A stretch of 64,000 nucleotides of DNA from SAR86 cluster bacterium SAR86B (GCA_905182885.1 CAJJCW010000001.1:503256-567255); one strand, 5' to 3'; positions 1-11,869 are shown, numbered from the stretch's first letter. The notes: generated by a model from the letters alone, not told the origin. Program-made: numbers and translations.

Positions 1-842
<842 letters not shown>

Positions 843-1084
843 ACGATAAATCGCGTTTTTAAACGCCCACACGAGTAATCAAATATTATAAAGAAGAACA
901 TTTTGTTCTGTAAAATCATTGGTATGTAATTTTCTAGTGAATAAATTTATTTATTCATAAGATCACTGCAATTAAAAAGTAGCGTCTGCATTTATGTAGG
1001 CGCTCAAAAAGTAATTAATATATTTTATTAAGTTACTCTCAAAAAAGAAGATAAAACTTCTAAAAAAATAATATAACCTTTTTT
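843..1084 (+). other. 16S-23S internal transcribed spacer without tRNA genes
   Basis: A 242 nt spacer joins the 16S and 23S genes. I looked for tRNA-Ile, tRNA-Ala and tRNA-Glu signatures and found none. It holds several inverted repeats: AGAAC/GTTCT (895-909), a perfect 9-bp arm pair TGAATAAAT/ATTTATTCA (938-957), a wobble-containing 11-bp pair around 981-1004, and a perfect 10-bp pair with a TTTT loop at 1071-1094 whose 3' arm is the start of 23S. These are plausible precursor-processing structures; their roles are inference. I could not recognise a good boxA. Confidence 0.8.
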
Positions 1085-3996
<2,912 letters not shown>

Positions 3997-4060
3997 AAGT
4001 AGGGTTATAGATTTGAGTAACATTGTAGTGAGAATTAAAAATTATAAATTACATACCAGT

Positions 4061-4180
4061 TTGTCTGATGACAATAGCAACTTGGAACCACCTGATCCCA
4101 TCTCGAACTCAGAAGTGAAACGGGTTAACGCCAATGGTAGTGCAGGGTCTCCCTGTGTGAGAGTAGGAAATCGTCAGGCT
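4061..4180 (+). rRNA. rrf: 5S ribosomal RNA
   Basis: A 5S rRNA lies about 64 nt downstream of 23S, with no tRNA between. The core ATCCCATCTCGAACTCAGAAG and the GGTAGTG...GAGAGTAGGAAA segment are diagnostic, and the ends TTGTCTGATG and CGTCAGGCTT form the terminal stem with G-U pairs. Exact ends are good to a base or two. It is the last gene of the rRNA transcript and is followed at once by a terminator. Confidence 0.95.
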
Positions 4181-4188
4181 TTTTCTTT

Positions 4189-4222
4189 AAGGCTTTCAGT
4201 TTAACTGGAAGCCTTTTTTTTT
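4189..4222 (+). terminator. Rho-independent terminator of the rRNA operon
   Basis: A 12-bp stem AAGGCTTTCAGT / ACTGGAAGCCTT (one G-U pair) with a TTA loop is followed by a run of T residues to about 4222. It ends the rRNA operon directly before coaE. Confidence 0.93.
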
Positions 4223-4230
4223 ATCTAAAG

Positions 4231-4236
4231 TATAAT
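4231..4236 (+). promoter_or_regulatory. Possible -10 element of coaE, suggesting a leaderless mRNA
   Basis: A perfect TATAAT lies only 6 bases before the coaE ATG and right after the rRNA terminator. If used, transcription would begin at or within a base or two of the start codon. I see no good -35 at the usual distance because that position is occupied by the terminator hairpin, so confidence is limited. Confidence 0.4.
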
Positions 4237-4242
4237 GTTTTT

Positions 4243-4839
4243 ATGATCATAGGATTAACAGGTGGGATAGGTTCTGGTAAATCAGCTGCTGCAAGTTTTT
4301 TTATGGACTTGGGTATTAATGTTTTAGATGCAGACCATGTATCTAGAGATGCTCTTGAAGTTGGTTCAACAGGCTATGACTTATTTATTAATGTATTTGG
4401 TTCTTCTTATTTAGATGAAAATAACTCTATTGATAGGGCTCAGTTGAGATCTGTAATTTTCAGTAATCCAGAAAAAAAATTACAACTCGAGAATATTATT
4501 CATCCAATTGTTAGGGATTCCATCCTTGATTTTATAGATAAGTCTCAGTCGCCTTACACCATAATTATGGTCCCTTTAATTTTTGAAACTAATTCAGCTA
4601 ATAATTACAGCAGGATACTTAATATAGACTGTGATATTGATACCCAAATATTAAGAACTACTCATAGAGATGCTCAGAATACCCTTGAAGTCATGAATAT
4701 TATTAATAAACAGGCATCGAGAGAGGAGAGACTCTCAATAGCAGACGATACAATCTTAAACTCATCCTCTTTAAACTCCTTGAAAGACCAAGTTTTAATT
4801 GTTCACAATAAATATATGGAGATAATCAAAAATGGCTAA
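4243..4839 (+). CDS. coaE: Dephospho-CoA kinase
   Basis: Catalyses the last step of coenzyme A synthesis, phosphorylating the 3'-hydroxyl of dephospho-CoA. The protein has 198 residues, close to the family norm of about 200. The N-terminus carries the P-loop GGIGSGKS (7-14), followed by a DADHVSRD segment (31-38) that is typical of the CoA-binding region. The ATG has no Shine-Dalgarno sequence and sits 6 bases after a TATAAT, so translation may be leaderless. It overlaps yacG by 8 nt, the same coaE-yacG pairing found in many Gammaproteobacteria. Function is secure from the family; regulation is inference. Confidence 0.95.
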   Translation: MIIGLTGGIGSGKSAAASFFMDLGINVLDADHVSRDALEVGSTGYDLFINVFGSSYLDENNSIDRAQLRSVIFSNPEKKLQLENIIHPIVRDSILDFIDKSQSPYTIIMVPLIFETNSANNYSRILNIDCDIDTQILRTTHRDAQNTLEVMNIINKQASREERLSIADDTILNSSSLNSLKDQVLIVHNKYMEIIKNG

Positions 4840-4996
4840 CTGTCCTAGATGTGAGAAACCAACAGTCCTTTCACCAACAAATCTTTTCAGACCTTTCTGC
4901 TCAGAAAAATGTAAGTTAATTGATTTTGGTGCTTGGGCAAACGAAGATAATACAATTTCAAGACCTATCCAGTCAGAGGATTTTTACGAAGATTGA
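4832..4996 (+). CDS. yacG: DNA gyrase inhibitor YacG, small zinc protein
   Basis: A 54-residue protein beginning MANCPRC. Two cysteine pairs, C4-x2-C7 and C23-x3-C27, match the single zinc finger of YacG, which in E. coli binds GyrB and inhibits gyrase. The spacing and the downstream acidic tail (ending SEDFYED) agree with the family. It overlaps the end of coaE by 8 nt, as is usual for this pair. It converges on thyA, whose stop lies 16 nt beyond. Too short to have been noticed by length alone; supported by motif and context. Confidence 0.9.
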   Translation: MANCPRCEKPTVLSPTNLFRPFCSEKCKLIDFGAWANEDNTISRPIQSEDFYED

Positions 4997-5012
4997 TACA
5001 GGTTATTCTCTA

Positions 5013-5876
5013 CTAGATTGCCATTTTTGCTGTGATAGCTGGATGATGCTCATAGTTAAGTAATTTAAAATCATCTATTTCATAATTAGATATATCTTTC
5101 AAGGAGTCAATTTGTGGAATAGAAAGTTCTGGAGGCTTCATGGGAGTTCTTGATAACTGTTCTTTAACTTGATCTACCGAATTCATATATATATGAGCAT
5201 CCCCAAATGAATGAACAAATCTTTTCGGTTTTAGGTTTAATATCTTCCCAAATATACAAAGCAATAAAGCGTAGCTTGCAATATTAAAGGGGACGCCTAA
5301 AAACATGTCGGCACTTCTCTGGTACATATGACAACTAATAGTTCCATTGTTAACGTAAAATTGACTCATAACATGACATGGCGGTAATGCCATTTTTTCT
5401 ATATCTCCAACATTCCATGCAGAAAGGATATGCCTTCTTCCATCTGGGTTTTTATGAAGATTCTCTAAAAGATTGGCTATTTGATCAATACCACCCCAAT
5501 TTCTCCATTGAACACCATAAACTGGCCCTAGATTTTTTTTATATTCCGTATTTTCATATCCGAGTTGCTTGCCTTGGTTATCTGCATTGTCTGTCCATAT
5601 CGTTGAATATTTTGATAAATCAATTAATTCAGATCTATCTTTACCAAATCTTATTTCAGCAAGCCTCCTTTCATCATCTGAGCCTTCTAAAAACCAGAGC
5701 AATTCTGATACTACCCCCTTCCAAGCTAGTGATTTAGTTGTTACGGCTGGGAATCCATCTTCAAGATCAAATGCAAGTTGATGGCCAAAAGATGAGATTG
5801 TCCCTGTGTTAGTTCTATCTTCTTTCTTATCTCCATTTTCTAAAATAAACTGAAGAAGATCTAAATATGCTTTCAT
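5013..5876 (-). CDS. thyA: Thymidylate synthase (ThyA type)
   Basis: Makes dTMP from dUMP with methylenetetrahydrofolate, leaving dihydrofolate. The 287-residue protein has the conserved GPVYGVQWR (117-125), the catalytic cysteine C167 in LPPCHVMSQ, and the RRSADMFLGVPFN region. It is some 20 residues longer than the E. coli enzyme but similar to other 280-residue forms. Its start overlaps the end of lgt by 4 nt, giving a lgt-thyA operon as in Pseudomonas and E. coli. Because ThyA yields dihydrofolate, the cell needs a dihydrofolate-reducing enzyme; no folA is in the window (see the FolM-like SDR at 45211). Confidence 0.97.
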   Translation of the reverse strand: MKAYLDLLQFILENGDKKEDRTNTGTISSFGHQLAFDLEDGFPAVTTKSLAWKGVVSELLWFLEGSDDERRLAEIRFGKDRSELIDLSKYSTIWTDNADNQGKQLGYENTEYKKNLGPVYGVQWRNWGGIDQIANLLENLHKNPDGRRHILSAWNVGDIEKMALPPCHVMSQFYVNNGTISCHMYQRSADMFLGVPFNIASYALLLCIFGKILNLKPKRFVHSFGDAHIYMNSVDQVKEQLSRTPMKPPELSIPQIDSLKDISNYEIDDFKLLNYEHHPAITAKMAI

Positions 5877-6670
5877 GTTTTATTCCTAGAGTAAGCCAAT
5901 AATATAAAACCAATAATCATCATTGGAATGCAAAGCAGTTGGCCCATACTCATAAATTCTAATGCCACATATCCAATATGCGCATCAGGCTGTCTATAGA
6001 ACTCAATTATAAATCTTATCGCTCCATAAAGTATAAGAAATGATGAGCAGACAATGCCATGAATTTTTGTAAATTTATTTATTAGGAATAGGAGTATAAA
6101 TAAAAGCAATCCCTCTCCAAAACTTTCATAGAGCTGAGAAGGGTGCCTTAAGAAACCAAATGGATCAGTTGGGAATATAAAACCCCAATCACCATTGGTC
6201 GGTTTTCCATATAACTCTCCATTTAGAAAATTACCAATTCTTACAAGGCCAAGGCCAATAGGCATAGCTAGGGCTCCGGCATCCATTAATCGTAAGAAGC
6301 TTATATTATTTTTCCTGCAGAAGATTATAAAGCTAACTATTACGCCTAAAAGACCGCCATGAAAGCTTAAGCCTCCCTGCCACACATAAAATAAAGATAG
6401 AGGATTTTCAAGTAGTTGCGACGTTCCATAAAAAATCATGTACCCAATCCTTCCTCCACACATTGCTCCAAAAAATAGCCCATACATAAAGACTAAATCA
6501 TTAACTTTTTCTTCATTTAGCCCTAGCTCTAGGATAATTTTGTTTGATTTTAAGAAAAGATAAATAAAAATAGCTGATAAAAGCCATGTAACGGCATAGT
6601 ATTGAATCTTTATTGGCCCTATTTCAATAAGGCTAGGGTTATTAAAAAAATCTGATAACTCAATAATCAT
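5873..6670 (-). CDS. lgt: Prolipoprotein diacylglyceryl transferase
   Basis: Inner-membrane enzyme that moves diacylglycerol from phosphatidylglycerol to the lipobox cysteine of prolipoproteins. The preferred start is the ATG at 6670, which overlaps the TauE stop as ATGA and gives 265 residues beginning MIIELSDFF; an upstream in-frame ATG at 6721 adds 17 residues with no family match. Visible motifs include GGRIGY (72-77), HGG (104-106) and the Lgt signature RIGNFLNGELYG (144-155). About seven membrane segments are apparent. It lies between the TauE-like gene and thyA, all on the minus strand with overlaps. Confidence 0.95.
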   Translation of the reverse strand: MIIELSDFFNNPSLIEIGPIKIQYYAVTWLLSAIFIYLFLKSNKIILELGLNEEKVNDLVFMYGLFFGAMCGGRIGYMIFYGTSQLLENPLSLFYVWQGGLSFHGGLLGVIVSFIIFCRKNNISFLRLMDAGALAMPIGLGLVRIGNFLNGELYGKPTNGDWGFIFPTDPFGFLRHPSQLYESFGEGLLLFILLFLINKFTKIHGIVCSSFLILYGAIRFIIEFYRQPDAHIGYVALEFMSMGQLLCIPMMIIGFILLAYSRNKT

Positions 6671-7482
6671 ATAGCAACCATATAAATAGAAATTAATAAT
6701 AGCAAGGATGCTAGCGACCACTTAAGGGTAACTGTTGAAATGTAGTGAGCTATTTGTGCTCCGTATTTAGCAGCAAATACACTTGTTATGGAAATACCAA
6801 ATACAGCTGGTAGGTAAATATATCCCAGGCTAAGACTTGGCAACGCTGGATTACCAATGCCCATAATAAAAAATCCAAGTGAGGAGAAGAGAGCAATGGG
6901 AATGCCGCAAGCCGCTGACGTGCCAATACTTGAAATTAAACTTAATCCAGAGCTCCTGAAGTAAGGAATTGCAAACATACCTCCGCCAATGCCTAATATG
7001 GATGATAAAAAGCCAATACCCGAACCAGCCACATATGATTTTATATTTTTTGGCTTGCTTTCAGAGGACTTTAATTCAATATTAAAGCCAATTCTAATCG
7101 CTGCCAATAGGGCAAAAATTGCAATAATTATCTTTAGAATACTTCCCTCTAGTTGCAATGCAAAGATTGCCCCCAGTAGAGCGCCAAAAATAACTCCAAA
7201 TGCAACGGGCTTTAAAATACTGAAGTCAATAGCTTTTTTCTTCCTATGAGCATTTGCAGAAGCAATGCCGGTAAAAAAAATACTTGCCATAGAGGACCCC
7301 AAAGCAAGATGAACAGTTATATCTTCTTGAAACCCATGATTCAAAAAACTTGCCACAAGAACAGGCACTATCAATGTACCACCACCTATTCCAAACATTC
7401 CAGCAGCCAAGCCTACAAAAATACCAAGCACTGCAAATATCAATAATTCTTCAATCACCTGCTTGCTCCATGCAAAAAACAA
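6667..7482 (-). CDS. TauE/SafE (TSUP) family membrane permease
   Basis: A 271-residue, multi-spanning inner-membrane protein of the sulfite exporter TauE/SafE family (formerly DUF81). Two internal glycine-rich repeats, GMFGIGGGTLIVPVL near 29-43 and ILGIGGGMFAIPYF near 161-174, are the hallmark of the duplicated family fold. The substrate cannot be read from sequence; family members move sulfite, sulfoacetate or other small organic anions. The ATG used here overlaps rppH by 32 nt; a GTG at 7458 would shorten the protein by 8 residues and nearly remove the overlap. Same operon as lgt and thyA. Confidence 0.88.
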   Translation of the reverse strand: MFFAWSKQVIEELLIFAVLGIFVGLAAGMFGIGGGTLIVPVLVASFLNHGFQEDITVHLALGSSMASIFFTGIASANAHRKKKAIDFSILKPVAFGVIFGALLGAIFALQLEGSILKIIIAIFALLAAIRIGFNIELKSSESKPKNIKSYVAGSGIGFLSSILGIGGGMFAIPYFRSSGLSLISSIGTSAACGIPIALFSSLGFFIMGIGNPALPSLSLGYIYLPAVFGISITSVFAAKYGAQIAHYISTVTLKWSLASLLLLISIYMVAI

Positions 7483-7939
7483 CCCTTAAGCTACACAACA
7501 CTGTTCGATATACATCTTTCTTAAAAGAAATAATTGATTGAAGAGGGTACCAATAAGAGACCCACTTATAATCATCAAACTCGCCATCAGGATCATTTTC
7601 AAAACTAACATCAACATTTTTGATTAGCTTAAACATAAACCATTTTTGCTTTTGGCCTTTAAAGTTTTTCTGTAGCAAACGCTTTTTTCTATTTTCTTTT
7701 GGAATATCATATTTTATCCAATCCTCCATGGATCCAATAATTCTAACTGAACTTCCTTTAATACCAACTTCTTCAAATAATTCTCTTTTTGCTGCCTTCA
7801 GTGGAGTTTCTCCAAAATCTATACCGCCTTGAGGGAATTGCCAGCTATTAATATCTTTTCTTTTGCATATAAGCAGTTTGCCTTTATCATTGATAATAAT
7901 TAAACCAACATTTAATCTGTAACCAGGTTCTTTTTCCAT
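7451..7939 (-). CDS. rppH: RNA pyrophosphohydrolase, Nudix family
   Basis: Removes pyrophosphate from the 5' end of triphosphorylated mRNA and so starts RNase E-dependent decay. The start at 7939 gives 162 residues beginning MEKEPGYRLNVG, matching the family N-terminus; a longer reading from 7984 has no match. The Nudix box runs from about 38 to 60 (GGIDFGET...REL-EEVGI), preceded by the RppH-typical SWQFPQGG. Neighbours TauE-lgt-thyA follow in the same orientation, as in Pseudomonas, but ptsP, which I recall lying after rppH there, is absent. Its start codon is only 10 bp from that of the divergent HAD gene. Confidence 0.94.
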   Translation of the reverse strand: MEKEPGYRLNVGLIIINDKGKLLICKRKDINSWQFPQGGIDFGETPLKAAKRELFEEVGIKGSSVRIIGSMEDWIKYDIPKENRKKRLLQKNFKGQKQKWFMFKLIKNVDVSFENDPDGEFDDYKWVSYWYPLQSIISFKKDVYRTVLCSLRVVFCMEQAGD

Positions 7940-7949
7940 AAAAATAAAA

Positions 7950-8606
7950 GTGAAACTTACGATATTTGACCTTGATAATACCATTCTTAACGGAGATTCT
8001 GACTACTCATGGATAGAATTTTTAATTAAAAATAATTATGTTGATGCAAAAAGCTATGAAGAGAAAAATAAATATTTCTTTGATCAATATCATCAAGGAA
8101 CTTTAGATATTGCAGAGTATGCTGGCTTTTCTATTGGATCATTTATAGAGATAGGCAAGGAAAGGTTACCTGAAATCTTAGATAAATTTCTTTTAACTGT
8201 AATAGAGCCAATGATCAACATTTATGCATTAAGGCTAATTCACAAACATTATGAAAATGATGATCAACTCTTACTGGCTTCGGCAACTAATAAGGTATTA
8301 GTTGATCTAATTGCTAAAAGGTTGGAGTTTCCCAATGTGATTGCCACAATTCCAGAGCAAGTTAATGGGATGTTTACTGGGAAGATACTAGAGCCATCTG
8401 CTCTTGGTGAAGGTAAGCTGTCACGTGTAAAAGAGTGGATGGTTAAAAATGGATATAAGGATTTTTCTGGAACAACATTCTATTCTGATTCTATAAATGA
8501 TCTACCTTTGCTTGAGTCGGTTGAGAAGCCTATAGCTGTAAATCCAGATGATAAATTAAGAGAAATTAGTATTAATAATTCTTGGGAAATAGTTGATCTA
8601 CCTTAG
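7950..8606 (+). CDS. HAD-superfamily hydrolase, subfamily IB (SerB-like phosphatase)
   Basis: A 218-residue phosphatase of the HAD-IB group. The catalytic motif FDLDNT (D7, D9) is at the extreme N-terminus, and motif III/IV appears as YSDSINDLPLL near 172-182. The start is a GTG 10 bp from the divergent rppH ATG, with no visible Shine-Dalgarno. A HAD-IB gene beside rppH is a conserved arrangement in Pseudomonas. The substrate is unknown; relatives dephosphorylate phosphoserine, homoserine phosphate or lipid phosphates. It converges on dadA with a 4-nt overlap. Confidence 0.85.
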   Translation: MKLTIFDLDNTILNGDSDYSWIEFLIKNNYVDAKSYEEKNKYFFDQYHQGTLDIAEYAGFSIGSFIEIGKERLPEILDKFLLTVIEPMINIYALRLIHKHYENDDQLLLASATNKVLVDLIAKRLEFPNVIATIPEQVNGMFTGKILEPSALGEGKLSRVKEWMVKNGYKDFSGTTFYSDSINDLPLLESVEKPIAVNPDDKLREISINNSWEIVDLP

Positions 8607-9841
8607 AGGTCTGATTCAAGTTTATCTACTACCAGCTTCGCAGTAGCTGCACTGAGAGTCCACCCCAAATGACCATGACCGGTATGATAATAGATGCCTT
8701 TCACCTTGCTTTGATGAGTTAACGGCATCATATTTGGAGTCATTGGCCTAAGACCTGCCCAGGGAGTGTAAGTCTCTGTACTGACATTTGGAAAATATCT
8801 TTCAACCCATTGAAGTAACGGTCGTATACGATTTTGACGAATATCTGTATTAATTCCTGCAAGCTCAGCAGTGCCTGCAACTCTAAACCTATCGCCCAAT
8901 CTGCTGGCTACAATCTTTACAGGTTGGTCAATTAAAGAAACAGTAGGAGCACATTTTCTAGACATCTCATCTTTGAGATCAATCGTTATGCTGTAACCTT
9001 TAACTGGATAAACATTCATGCTATCTCCTAATGATTTAGCAATTTCTTGTGTACCGACTCCTGCACAGACAATCACTCTGTCAAAGTTTGCGATATAAAT
9101 CTCATCCCCATCTCTTCCGCTTAAAACTATCTGATCTTTTTCTTTGTTAATACTTTCAATTGAGGTGCCTAGTTGAAATTTTGCTGAATACTTTTCTGTC
9201 AAAACTTTTTCTAGATTGGTGCAAAATTTATGTATGTCCCCGCTAGCATCAGATTTTGTATAAATACCACCAACAATTTTTTCATAATTTGCATTATTTT
9301 CAAATGCAGGCTCAAGCTGCCTTACTTCGTCTGTTGAGAGAACATCCCATTCCATGCCATCTTGCTCAAGCCATGATTTCTTATTAATGTCTTCCTTAAA
9401 CTCTTTATTTGAATCATAAAATCTTAAAATACCTTTTTTGAGCAGCTCAAATTCAATACCTTCTTCATCAGCAATTTTGAAATATATATCTCTAGCCTCT
9501 TTCGCCAAATCAATTGTTTCTAAGGTATTTTTTTTATGCTCATTTTTTAATGTAGCTAAAAGAAAACCCATCATCCATTTATATTTTTGAACCTCTGGAT
9601 AGGGGTTAAATAATAATGGTGCATCGGGCTTAAACATCCACCTTATACCATTGAGTATATTTTTTGGAGTATTCCATGTCTCAGCATTACTAGCGCTTAA
9701 CTGACCCCCATTTGCATAGCTTGTAGCCATTGCAGGGTATCTTCTGGAATCAATAACGGTTACTTCATGACCTCTTTTCAGTAATGTATATGCTGTTGTA
9801 ATTCCAGCTATTCCGGCTCCAATTACTGCTACTTTTTTCAT
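8603..9841 (-). CDS. dadA: D-amino acid dehydrogenase, small subunit DadA family
   Basis: FAD flavoprotein that oxidises D-amino acids, chiefly D-alanine, to 2-oxo acids at the inner membrane and feeds electrons to quinone. The 412-residue protein opens with the FAD-binding GAGIAG (8-13) and ITTAYTLLKRGHEVTVID, and ends with the conserved GHGHLGWTLS block near 391. Length is close to DadA (about 430). It is the only gene transcribed leftwards from the 137-bp spacer shared with the iron permease. No alanine racemase (dadX) is beside it. Glycine oxidase or related DAO enzymes are the main alternative, less likely given full-length similarity. Confidence 0.88.
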   Translation of the reverse strand: MKKVAVIGAGIAGITTAYTLLKRGHEVTVIDSRRYPAMATSYANGGQLSASNAETWNTPKNILNGIRWMFKPDAPLLFNPYPEVQKYKWMMGFLLATLKNEHKKNTLETIDLAKEARDIYFKIADEEGIEFELLKKGILRFYDSNKEFKEDINKKSWLEQDGMEWDVLSTDEVRQLEPAFENNANYEKIVGGIYTKSDASGDIHKFCTNLEKVLTEKYSAKFQLGTSIESINKEKDQIVLSGRDGDEIYIANFDRVIVCAGVGTQEIAKSLGDSMNVYPVKGYSITIDLKDEMSRKCAPTVSLIDQPVKIVASRLGDRFRVAGTAELAGINTDIRQNRIRPLLQWVERYFPNVSTETYTPWAGLRPMTPNMMPLTHQSKVKGIYYHTGHGHLGWTLSAATAKLVVDKLESDL

Positions 9842-9897
9842 TCCCCATTGTCTCAGTAATAGAATTTTAAATCGATAGCTATTTAAAAAATTGTAGC

Positions 9898-9926
9898 TTT
9901 AATTTCAACTTTATTTTAGTTACAAT
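9898..9926 (+). promoter_or_regulatory. Putative sigma70 promoter of the iron permease gene
   Basis: TTTAAT (9898-9903), a 17-bp spacer and TACAAT (9921-9926) form a plausible -35/-10 pair. The predicted start site falls within the Fur box at 9930-9948, the expected layout for iron repression. Confidence 0.5.
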
Positions 9927-9929
9927 CTA

Positions 9930-9948
9930 AATAAGAATGATTCTCATC
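9930..9948 (+). promoter_or_regulatory. Fur box upstream of FTR1 iron permease
   Basis: Read on the minus strand this 19-mer begins GATGAGAATCATTCTTA. By hand it matches 12 of 19 positions of the E. coli Fur consensus GATAATGATAATCATTATC. It lies just downstream of a predicted -10 and 30 bp before the ATG of an iron transporter, so position and target agree with iron-dependent repression by Fur. Confidence 0.7.
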
Positions 9949-9978
9949 TAGATATTAAATTAAAGGAAAGGTTAAAAC

Positions 9979-10872
9979 ATGAGCGAATTTATTATAGTTT
10001 TTAGAGAAGTGCTTGAAGCATCTTTAGTTGTTGGAATTATTTATTTAATTCTTGAAAAATCAAATCAAGTTAAGCATTTTTCAAAACTATGGCTCGGTGT
10101 TGCTGCAGCTATAATAGCAAGCATATGCGTTGGCTACATTGTGATTCTTGCCAAAAGCTCTATTGGCAATGATTCAACAGCAGCGCTCTTTGAAGCTATA
10201 TTTTTATACCTAACCGCCATACTGATTTGGTATGTTATTTTCTGGCTATCAAAGAATGTTAGCGACAAGGCGGCTCTTGAAGAGAAAACCCTTGATGCAG
10301 TGAAGCTTTCTTCATGGGGTGTGTTTTTAGTTGTTTTCTTTGCAATTCTTCGAGAGGGTTTTGAGACAGCAGTATTTCTTATCTCTAGCTTCTCTATCAC
10401 AGGATCTTTTTCATATTTAGGCTTTATTTCAGGAGCAGTTTTAGCTATAGCTATAGGCTGTCTGATCGTTCAGCAGGGTAGAAAAATTAACTTGAGATAT
10501 GTTTTTAAATACACAACTCTTATGCTAGTTTTTCTTGCATCAGGCATGGTTGCTTACGGCACCCATGAAGCAGAAGAGTATTTAGTTAAATCAGGTAATA
10601 TTGCAAAATGGGAAAGCCAGGATAAAGAGATATATAGAGTATGGGATATATATATTCCTAAGCAGTCCTTGGAAGAGGGTGATCAGAAATATATGTATTC
10701 TTATAATGCTAAAAAAGATATTTACACTCACGCCTTTCATGACAAAGGCTCAGTAGGCGTTTTTCTAAAAGGTTTTTTTGGATATAACAGTAACCCGAAT
10801 CTTATTGAGTTTTTTCTTTGGTTGGGGTCTTTATTTTTTGGCTTAAATATGTGGCGAAGGTTTTATACCTAA
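9979..10872 (+). CDS. efeU: FTR1/EfeU-family high-affinity iron permease
   Basis: Integral membrane iron transporter of the oxidase-dependent FTR1 family. Two REXXE iron-binding motifs are present: REVLE (9-13) in the first helix and REGFE (125-129) in a later helix. The 297-residue protein has about seven membrane segments and a soluble stretch near 205-265. A good Shine-Dalgarno (AAAGGAAAGG) precedes the ATG. EfeO and EfeB, which normally accompany EfeU, are not adjacent, so the ferroxidase partner is unknown. The Fur box upstream supports iron regulation. It converges on rmuC with a 4-nt overlap. The gene symbol reflects family membership only. Confidence 0.88.
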   Translation: MSEFIIVFREVLEASLVVGIIYLILEKSNQVKHFSKLWLGVAAAIIASICVGYIVILAKSSIGNDSTAALFEAIFLYLTAILIWYVIFWLSKNVSDKAALEEKTLDAVKLSSWGVFLVVFFAILREGFETAVFLISSFSITGSFSYLGFISGAVLAIAIGCLIVQQGRKINLRYVFKYTTLMLVFLASGMVAYGTHEAEEYLVKSGNIAKWESQDKEIYRVWDIYIPKQSLEEGDQKYMYSYNAKKDIYTHAFHDKGSVGVFLKGFFGYNSNPNLIEFFLWLGSLFFGLNMWRRFYT

Positions 10873-11765
10873 GAATCTAGCTGATCCATATTCTTTATAG
10901 CTTTATGCATCTGCCTCTCTCTAGTGGCATGTTCATTAACAGCCTTAAGCATGGCATCAGCCTTTTTAAGCAAATCGTCGGTTGAGCTGCCAAACTTCTC
11001 AAACTCTTTTTTTAGTTTTCCGAATTCTTCCATTGTCTCGCTTGCTCTGCTATTGAGAGCTAATGTCCTAAAACCCATATGAACACTTATTAAATAAGCA
11101 GCAAGTGAATTAGGGCCCATTATCAAGACCCGTGAGTCTCGAAAAATTTCCTCTCTTAAGTTATCAATAGAATCAATTAGCTGCATTAACGCTTCACTAG
11201 GGATATACATAACCCCAAGATCAATTGTCACCCCAACTTGAATATATTTCTCTTTAATATCAATAGCATCTTTTAAGACATGCCTTCTAATATCATCTAT
11301 AGATTTCTTAACAATCTTTTCATCACCTTGGTTAATCGCATAAAGATAATTGTCATATAGCCCAGAGGGAAATTTTGCATCTATAGGGAGTAATAGTCCC
11401 TCAGGCATTTTCAGGACGAATTCAACACGTTTCCCCGATCCTTTTATCACCTCCGCATTCTTTTCAAATTGATTTGAATGAAAAATATCTTGCATGATAG
11501 CTTCAAGAGACCATTCACCAAACTTTCCAGCAAGCGTTCCCCCCGATAGATATCTTTTGAGTTTATCTAATGGATCTTGAAAGGATTGGATGTCTTTTGA
11601 TAGGTCATTCAGAGTGGTTTCTTGCCTAAGGATAGCTTTATCCAAGTCCCTTATAGAATCTCTTTTCTCTACTTCGCTTGGATCACTTCTTGTAGTTGTA
11701 AAGATAATAAATGCTAATAATACAATTACAATTAGTAATAAAAATGAGACAAGCCAAAGATTCAT
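10869..11765 (-). CDS. rmuC: DNA recombination protein RmuC
   Basis: Predicted nuclease-fold protein thought to limit inversions at short repeats. The N-terminal membrane anchor (about residues 4-24, a run of L, V, I and F) is followed by a short coiled-coil and then the RmuC core, including LPIDAKFPSG near 126-135, VTIDLGVMYIPSEAL near 183-197 and the SVHMGFRTLAL stretch. At 298 residues it is much shorter than E. coli RmuC (475), having lost most of the coiled coil and the C-terminal extension, but the core is complete. Single-gene unit between the iron permease (convergent) and the aminotransferase (divergent). Confidence 0.88.
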   Translation of the reverse strand: MNLWLVSFLLLIVIVLLAFIIFTTTRSDPSEVEKRDSIRDLDKAILRQETTLNDLSKDIQSFQDPLDKLKRYLSGGTLAGKFGEWSLEAIMQDIFHSNQFEKNAEVIKGSGKRVEFVLKMPEGLLLPIDAKFPSGLYDNYLYAINQGDEKIVKKSIDDIRRHVLKDAIDIKEKYIQVGVTIDLGVMYIPSEALMQLIDSIDNLREEIFRDSRVLIMGPNSLAAYLISVHMGFRTLALNSRASETMEEFGKLKKEFEKFGSSTDDLLKKADAMLKAVNEHATRERQMHKAIKNMDQLDS

Positions 11766-11869
11766 TTTGTTAAGTATTGGTTAGAGTTATGATATTTCAA
11801 TGTATTTTACTCATGAAGCTAGTATTAATATATACCACTTATTATTTTATCCTATAAAATGTGCAGCAT

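Noticed and set aside
843-1084. Possible tRNA genes in the 16S-23S spacer
   Set aside because: No T-arm (GGTTCGAATCC-like) or anticodon stem could be found; the repeats are simple hairpins.
5378-5781. Plus-strand ORFs of 70 and 119 codons inside thyA
   Set aside because: Antisense shadows of a well-supported gene with AT-rich code.
6671-6721. Upstream ATG for lgt adding 17 residues
   Set aside because: The ATGA overlap with the TauE stop at 6670 fits the family N-terminus better.
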